Part shown: piece by piece, positions 59,301 through 64,000 of the stretch
How positions within the stretch are numbered: the stretch's first letter is position 1
Layout: each line of letters opens with the position of its first letter
Assembly (NCBI GenBank): GCA_921293015.1
Contig: OV121087.1
Location: forward strand, 34,703,235 to 34,767,234
From: Phorcus lineatus
Taxonomy: Eukaryota; Mollusca; Gastropoda; Trochida; Trochidae
DNA length: 64,000 nt
Reading direction: 5' to 3'
Notes under the pieces: generated by a model
Told to the model about the DNA's origin: nothing
Database searches by the model: none
What the model saw: the letters and a program-made list of their open reading frames with translations, nothing else
Made by a program: the position numbers and the translations under genes

Positions 59301-61682
59301 TGTAATCTCACAGTAATTACACTCTTTAGAAAGAATGAATTCAAAACCTAATGTAACTCACATTTCTTCTACATCTGTTCGTAAATACACAACTATCTTT
59401 GGTCCGGTTTCATAAGGACTCCGACGAGAGTATTTTGGCAGTTCTTCGAGATCACTGCAAAAAAGATATGCATTCAGAGTAGAATAACCACAATCTAGAA
59501 GCAGACAAGCATCACACTAGATAATGCAATGATAGCAGTATTTAGTAATGATGAATATAACTATAAATGCACTCATCACATCTGAATATTCAACCTGATG
59601 AAGGAAAAAGGATATACAGTAGTCTGCAACGTCTTGAATTTCCCAATAAAGAAGTTGTTATCCAGAAAATCTTGTCTTCCTGCCAGTAGTCATATGAGGG
59701 AAATGCTGTGAAAACAATCAGAAGTTTGAAGGAGCCTAACAGATGAATATACCCTGACAGAGAAAGAGGCAGATGCTCCTTCTATTAATACCATGGACTA
59801 AACTACACTGCCATCTACAGGATTCAAAGGCAAAACCAAGTAGAATTTTCACAAGGTACCAAGCTGAAGTGCTGGTTAACCAAAATCAATTAGATATTTT
59901 GTCCATGGTGTAATGACAATTTTTTTAATTTATCAGTACGAGGCACGGAAACAACCCTCGAAATTAACTTATTCTCCCACAATTGATGTGGGTCACCAAT
60001 CCAAAAGAAACTCCACGCAAATTTTTGAACATAATTAACAGAGGTCACCAAAGCTAAATATGGGATGAATGATTCCACATATCATATGATAGTAAAATCA
60101 AGTAACTGGAATAGATTTTCACCTTGGTTTGAGTAGATATTCATTCATTGCTCTAACAGGGAGGATGTATATATTGCCAGTGTAGCTGTAGTCTATTGCC
60201 TCTTTCTTCTTCCTTGCTCTTGGAGTCACTGTTACAAAATAAAACAATATTGTGGTGAATATCATATTGAGATTTTGCAGCAATAGATGAAATTGTACTT
60301 GGTACGAAACGATGAAACAATTTCCACAAAACAGCATCGTTCCTAGGTGTTCTGTTCTTTGGTCAACCCTGAATAGATAGGACCCTTTGCAGTCATGAAA
60401 CAGCTTAGTTAAAAGAAGTATAAGGGACACCAGGCCATGGTTGGCAAAATTACCAAGGCACCGCTATAGGAATTACATTGAAAGTACCATCAAGTACTTT
60501 TGAACTATCTTTATATTTCAAATTTAAAAGGAGACGTATTAAAAAAAAAACAATACCTTTCAAAAGTTTCTGAGATTTTGATTCGTCTTTGGAATCTTCT
60601 GACACTTGACTAGACGGAGATGATTGGGAGGAACCCCCTGGTGGAGAAGCTGAAATTTTAGGTCCATCTGAACTGTCTGAATTAGAACTCAACTGACGTT
60701 CAGTATTGGCTAGTGATCTTGACCAAGTTCCTTGGATCTTCTTAATGTATCTTTGGGTCGTTGAAAATTGGCGCTGACATTCTGAAAGAATAACCACACG
60801 CTACATTGTTTTGTTCGTGATCACTTGTTCAAATATTTTCTTAGATCTAATTGTTCTTATTTAACATTTTAATTTCATATCAATGTCATTTTTTTTTAAA
60901 TGGTATGCCAAGGATTAATAAATCTCTTCAGTGTAAATAAGTGATCAGCTAACAGCAGGGTTTTTATATAGTCAAAAAGCTCTGTACAAAGGTCAAGCCA
61001 ATACTGTCATTCATTTCTTTTGAAAAGATGCAAGACAATTCTAGTTACTGACTTTTTTTTACCTGTTTTCTATGATTATTGAGCAAAGGAATTAAAAAAT
61101 TATATCTATACTAGTTATTTGACCAATTTACACTGCCACACCATGTCTGACCTTTTGTCGGCAAAGATAAGTTTCCATAGTTATGTTGGACTCATTGATG
61201 TGTGCCAGTCACGGTTTATTGTCCATTTTTGTTTATAAACATGACATATTTTATTGTCACTATACTGAATATTGATAATGTTCAGCAACACTCAGTATAT
61301 CTCAATAAATAACACCTTTGATAATGTTTAACTTAATTGACACATAAACATATTCATATCACTCTCAACCCTCTTAGAATTGAAAACTTATAAACATACA
61401 TAAATTACAAATCACAAGACAAACAAATTAATTCAAATACTATTAGATTAGAAATAAGGAATTCTTTATTATTTTCATAAAGACCCTTTGGTTGACTTAG
61501 GGGCAACTCATGATAAATTATATTATTAATAATGTTTTTCTCAATATGATAATGCAGATGAATGTGCTATATTTACCCCGACAAGCTCCATGAGAAATCT
61601 TGTTTCTGAGAATGATGCCAAGGTGAGACCTGAGCACTTGCTGTAACTGCAGCTGTGCCGTGTAACACAGGGGTCGTAGCAT
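52292..61682 (-). CDS. SLC30A9: SLC30A9 / ZnT9, mitochondrial cation-efflux zinc transporter (17 coding exons, 574 aa)
   Basis: Coding exons, 5' to 3': 61577-61682, 60557-60781, 60123-60228, 59362-59454, 58995-59068, 58670-58767, 58378-58433, 57866-57968, 57436-57491, 56161-56296, 55831-55870, 55358-55429, 54324-54534, 54050-54112, 53244-53370, 52669-52782, 52292-52336. All borders are AG/GT and phases close over 1725 nt. The ATG is at 61682-61680 and the TGA at 52294-52292. The predicted length (574) is close to the human protein (568). Diagnostic segments: AMNEYLLKPSDLEELP, SLISGVGIF, VNVVLLEDLAAVLGV, LHDVKATDMGGQVRFKAEVD. ZnT9 is known as a zinc exporter of the mitochondrial inner membrane. 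The gene looks intact. Confidence 0.96.
53538..53800 (+). repeat. Interspersed repeat with TAGAACTGTGACGATA / CACACTTCTA ends, copy 2
   Basis: Lies in the SLC30A9 intron between exons 14 and 15. The first 16 bases and the reverse complement of the last 11 share TAGAA.TGTGA. Content parallels 51054-51309. Probably a non-autonomous DNA transposon; the target duplication is not visible. Confidence 0.6.
54050..58433 (-). CDS. SLC30A9: SLC30A9, exons 7-14: cation-efflux membrane domain
   Basis: About residues 235-480, with six predicted spans: VVMSAVFVNAFNSLIKLVAW; EFIHSVADTVNQIILGVGLY; LISGVGIFCLGSGLSWYHG; MAWAVGSLTTAFITEGATLL; VNVVLLEDLAAVLGVGIAAT; and MLIGGLLGAVATFIITTNT. Span 2 has the zinc-site HxxxD (His279-Asp283). 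Span 5 has Glu403-Asp404 in LLEDLAAV in place of the usual HxxxD, which is normal for the ZnT9 subfamily. The intron at 54535-55357 contains MITE copy 4, and the intron at 56297-57435 contains MITE copy 5. Confidence 0.95.
54819..55275 (+). mobile_element. TTAA-flanked MITE, copy 4
   Basis: 457 bp with perfect 19-bp terminal inverted repeats (TTAAAGAGCCACTCCGTGA and its complement), located in the SLC30A9 intron between exons 12 and 13. This is the best-preserved pair of ends in the window. Confidence 0.9.
56399..56875 (+). mobile_element. TTAA-flanked MITE, copy 5, split by a nested insertion and internally deleted
   Basis: The left 44 bp and the right part (56780-56875) match the other copies. 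The middle is replaced by a separate element at 56443-56779. Most of the right-hand interior after GTATGTGGTGATGA is missing. It lies in the SLC30A9 intron between exons 9 and 10. Confidence 0.8.
56443..56779 (+). mobile_element. 337-bp element (CAGGCCCGTAGC...) nested in MITE copy 5
   Basis: Begins CAGGCCCGTAGCAAGCGG and ends GGGTCTG, flanked by CCTTT on both sides (56438-56442 and 56780-56784), which suggests a 5-bp target duplication and CAG/CTG termini. The interior has two C runs (about 56708-56720 and 56750-56762). Non-coding; superfamily not assigned. Confidence 0.6.
58670..61682 (-). CDS. SLC30A9: SLC30A9, exons 1-6: presequence and soluble N-terminal region
   Basis: Residues 1-234. 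The first 50 residues are Arg/Leu/Gln-rich and poor in acidic residues (MLRPLCYTAQLQLQQVLRSH), as in a mitochondrial presequence. CQRQFSTTQRY has the R-x-(F/Y)-S pattern of an R-3 cleavage site, predicting a cut after Phe41. A Ser-rich linker follows (SSNSDSSDGPKISASPPGG). The conserved region YTGNIYILP, AMNEYLLKPSDLEELP, then AKTIWGSLEN precedes the first membrane span. Start choice: the ATG lies 21 bases after an acceptor at 61705-61704, with A at -3. Confidence 0.93.
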
Positions 61683-62379
61683 TGTGAAAAGAATATGGTT
61701 ATTCTGAAAAAATCAGCATAACAGAACACTGATTCAGTATTTCTGTATTCAATAATTTTCCAATTACTTTTATTGCTGCAGATCTGCAGTAAAAAAAACC
61801 ATATGCACTTGAAATATTTATGCACTTTTTGAAAAATACTTTATCATTCACCAAAAATGATAGCTAGCAGATTTTCATAATGGAAAATTTAGCTACTGCC
61901 ATGACAAGGATAACATCTATGTTTGATGACATCATTCATTTTGCTGTCAATATAAGACAAATGTTAAATGAATCCAGAAATCCAAACAGATAGGCCTACA
62001 TCATTACATGACAAAATAAACATTTCTCTCTTTGTGGGTCAATGGCATTTGAATGATTTAAAGGATGTTAGAAAATCAAGACAATAAATTTTAGCTAGTA
62101 CTATAAAGTGGAAATCAAGTTATATCAGCAGATGTTATCAGTTTTGATGCTGATATGCATTTTCTCTTGGCCTTGGCTATGGTCTTGGACTGAGTGATAA
62201 GTCGAAATGGGAACCATTATGGATTTGTAGACGCTGTTGATAGTGCACAGAACTACTGACTGGATCCAAGAAACTGCTTGTTTATTTTGCATTACTGTAT
62301 ATATCTATTTGTGTGACTGTTACATAGCACGTTATAACATAATTTGTGTTAAACAGCTTGGAGCGGTGAAAAGACCTAC

Positions 62380-62460
62380 CCGTGCACGTAACGGAATCCA
62401 TCTTTGTTTATAAATAAATTTTGAGGTCTCGTGTGATTGGATGAGAATTCCAAACTTCCT
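62380..62460 (-). promoter_or_regulatory. SLC30A9: Probable noncoding first exon of SLC30A9, with a uORF
   Basis: A minus-strand donor (ACGG then GTAGGT) at 62379 pairs with the acceptor at 61705-61704 just before the coding start. The exon contains ATG at 62401-62399. Joined to the next exon it would encode MDSVTCTE and stop at TAA, before the main ATG. The upper end is only approximate. Confidence 0.5.
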
Positions 62461-62554
62461 CTTCCGGTCGAAATGTCAAAACAAACACACGTGCTTTCGT
62501 GACGTTTACGTAATTTCAACCTCTTTCCAATTGCCTTTTAGTGTTTTCTTCAAA
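62440..62554. promoter_or_regulatory. Shared bidirectional promoter between SLC30A9 and the HDAC-like gene
   Basis: The two genes diverge here with about 0.1-0.15 kb between likely starts. Visible motifs: CTTCCGG at 62461-62467 (ETS/GABP-type on the minus strand), CACGTG at 62488-62493 (E-box), and the palindrome TTACGTAA at 62506-62513 (bZIP-type). There is no TATA box. GABP sites are common in promoters of mitochondrial-protein genes, fitting SLC30A9. Confidence 0.6.
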
Positions 62555-63566
62555 ATGGACAAGTTAAAAGTAGTCCAGCTAATATCGCGAAGGTCAAAAC
62601 ATACTTTGAACATACGTGAAAGCGAGAATGTCTCTGATATGGTGAGTTAAGTAGATAGTTACGTCTTATCATTCATATCCAACGTCGTCTCGATCAATCG
62701 TAGATTTACCTGTTTCTTTCCTTACATTTTAAATGAGGTAAGGTCCATAAAGCATAATTGCACCGTGTTAAGGATCACAAAGAACTGCTCAGTTCAATGA
62801 TATAAGTCTTGTTATCGCCTAGAGGAGATATGTATGCATGATCTAACTGTGTTTTAAGTCTCTTGTTCATTGAAGTAAGGTGATTACTGCAGTCGCTTGT
62901 GAAAGGCATCAATCTTTATAACAATTAATAAAGACCAAAACGTATACTTGATATAGTTTGAAATATATTAACTGATTTGATTAGATATATGTAATTAATT
63001 TATCTTTTGTTACACTGTTATCACTTGATAATGCTATACATCAAAGCATTGCAAATATATTGACTAAAACCACATGCATTCCAAATGGGAAATGTACAAT
63101 TCCCATCTAATCATTCAATCATTCCTATTCAATTTGAGATATTTTGAAACCACATGCATTCCAAAAGGGAAATGTACAATTCCCATCTAATCATTTGATC
63201 ATTCCTGTCAACTTTTTTCTCCAGGAGTTATGACTGTTGTATTTCATTTTTATGTAAAGGTAAAAAGGGGTGTGAAAAAAGGATTACCTATTATACATCA
63301 CCACGGATACGTTTGTGATCTACCCATTAAACATCGCTTTGCAATGAGAAAGTTTCACGGTGTGATGAGACATCTGAAGAAAGACAATGTCATTTCTGCT
63401 AAACAAATACTACAACCAGATCATGTACCTGTGGAAGACCTTCTACCTATCCATACCAGAGACTATGTGGAGAGATTCTTCAGTGGGAAGACAACGGATA
63501 AGGAACAGAGAATGACAGGATTCAAATGGTCTGAGGGAATTGTCAGCAGATGCAGATATGAAACAG
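62555..63566 (+). CDS. Histone-deacetylase-superfamily protein, first two coding exons (partial at window end)
   Basis: Exon 1, 62555-62641, starts at ATG in a good context (AAAATGG) and encodes 29 residues (MDKLKVVQLISRRSKHTLNI...). Its GTGAGT donor keeps phase 0. Exon 2 is 63260-63566 after the acceptor TATGTAAAG. An alternative acceptor at 63224-63225 would hit a stop. Exon 2 reads GLPIIHHHGYVCDLPIKHRF, KILQPDHVPVEDLLPIHTRD-like text (QILQPDHVPVEDLLPIHTRD) and MTGFKWSEGIVSRCRYETG, the N-terminal part of the arginase/deacetylase fold. The pattern is nearest to bacterial/plant-type or HDAC11-like deacetylases. Catalytic His and Asp residues lie downstream, outside the window. An in-frame upstream extension to 62441 is possible but has no better start. 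Confidence 0.8.
63069..63216 (+). repeat. Direct duplication, two copies of about 70 bp
   Basis: AAACCACATGCATTCCAAA.GGGAAATGTACAATTCCCATC and the following TAATCATT..ATCATTCCT occur at about 63069 and 63147, with only a few differences. The array lies immediately upstream of the polypyrimidine tract of HDAC-like exon 2. Confidence 0.9.
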
Positions 63567-64000
63567 GTAGGCATAAAAGCTGTCAACCTCAGACTGAGTT
63601 CTCAAGAGTTCAGATTTGTCCTGATATTAAAATAATTCTGATATGTCATGTTGTAGATGACATATTTTATTAGTTATTGATATATTTTAAAATCTATTGA
63701 CAAAATAATTTGGTATAAGAAAAATAATAACATACTTAATGGCTCATTAAGAAATCGACGATATTTTGCAACATGTATGCCACCTGTCTTTTCAAGGCGT
63801 AACTAGTGTCAGTCTGTATACTCTCAATCTCTACTGGCTTGTTTAGGTCTTGCTGCATTTAATTAACTTTTCTGTGCCAGCCCTTTAACTTCTGCAGCTG
63901 CAGCTGATAGAACATACAGAAATTTATTACCCATATGGGCAATCATAAGCGGTGACATATTTTCAATATGATCACATGTGCACATATCACTTTTGCCAAG
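63567..64000 (+). other. Intron of the HDAC-like gene (partial)
   Basis: Begins at the GTAGGC donor. No further exon appears before the window ends. A fragment near 63867-63910 (CTTTTCTGTGCCAGCCC...) resembles the interspersed family seen at 19366 and 40417. Confidence 0.5.

Noticed and set aside
63230..63673. ATG at 63230 as the start of the HDAC-like protein
   Set aside because: The upstream exon at 62555-62641 has a strong start context and a donor in the right phase for the 63260 acceptor; the frame after 63566 is intron.

Overview
This window is eukaryotic nuclear DNA: AT-rich, with short phase-consistent exons bounded by GT/AG, introns of roughly 0.2-3 kb, and many interspersed repeats. 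The gene families and repeat types suggest an invertebrate, most likely a bivalve mollusc or other lophotrochozoan. That placement is an inference. There is no operon, phage, CRISPR array or bacterial feature.

Four protein-coding genes are visible. (1) The last two coding exons of an unrecognised plus-strand gene with an Arg/Ser-rich tail lie at 44-651, followed by a long 3' UTR. (2) A TRPM2-like cation channel with a C-terminal NUDT9-H (ADP-ribose pyrophosphatase-like) domain is on the minus strand, with 32 coding exons from 38647 down to 15443. Every intron phase closes, giving a predicted 1818-residue protein; a noncoding first exon is probable near 42.04 kb. (3) SLC30A9 (ZnT9, mitochondrial zinc transporter) is on the minus strand, with 17 coding exons from 61682 down to 52292 and a predicted 574 residues. 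(4) The 5' part of a histone-deacetylase-superfamily gene is on the plus strand (62555-63566, continuing past the window). Genes 3 and 4 are head to head and appear to share a promoter at about 62.4-62.55 kb.

Region by region: 0.65-2.8 kb is probably 3' UTR. From 2.8 to 15.4 kb there is no gene, but there are MITE-like elements, a fold-back element, a four-copy 118-bp repeat and a 32-copy 56-bp minisatellite. From 15.4 to 42.1 kb is the TRPM2-like gene; its introns carry a 63-bp minisatellite, local duplications of exon edges, a Mutator-like fold-back element and hairpin elements. From 42.3 to 52.3 kb is intergenic DNA with a Tc1/mariner relic, two elements with 8-bp target duplications, SINE-like sequence and copies of a TTAA-flanked MITE. 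From 52.3 to 62.4 kb is SLC30A9, and the window ends in an HDAC-like intron.

I found no multigene system that looks new. The points most worth following are: the channel's Nudix box, calcium-site and filter positions all appear altered; an 18-nt microexon and a 57-nt exon in the pore turret could both be skipped without frameshift; and one 0.46-kb TTAA-flanked MITE family has five copies here, one of them split by a second element.
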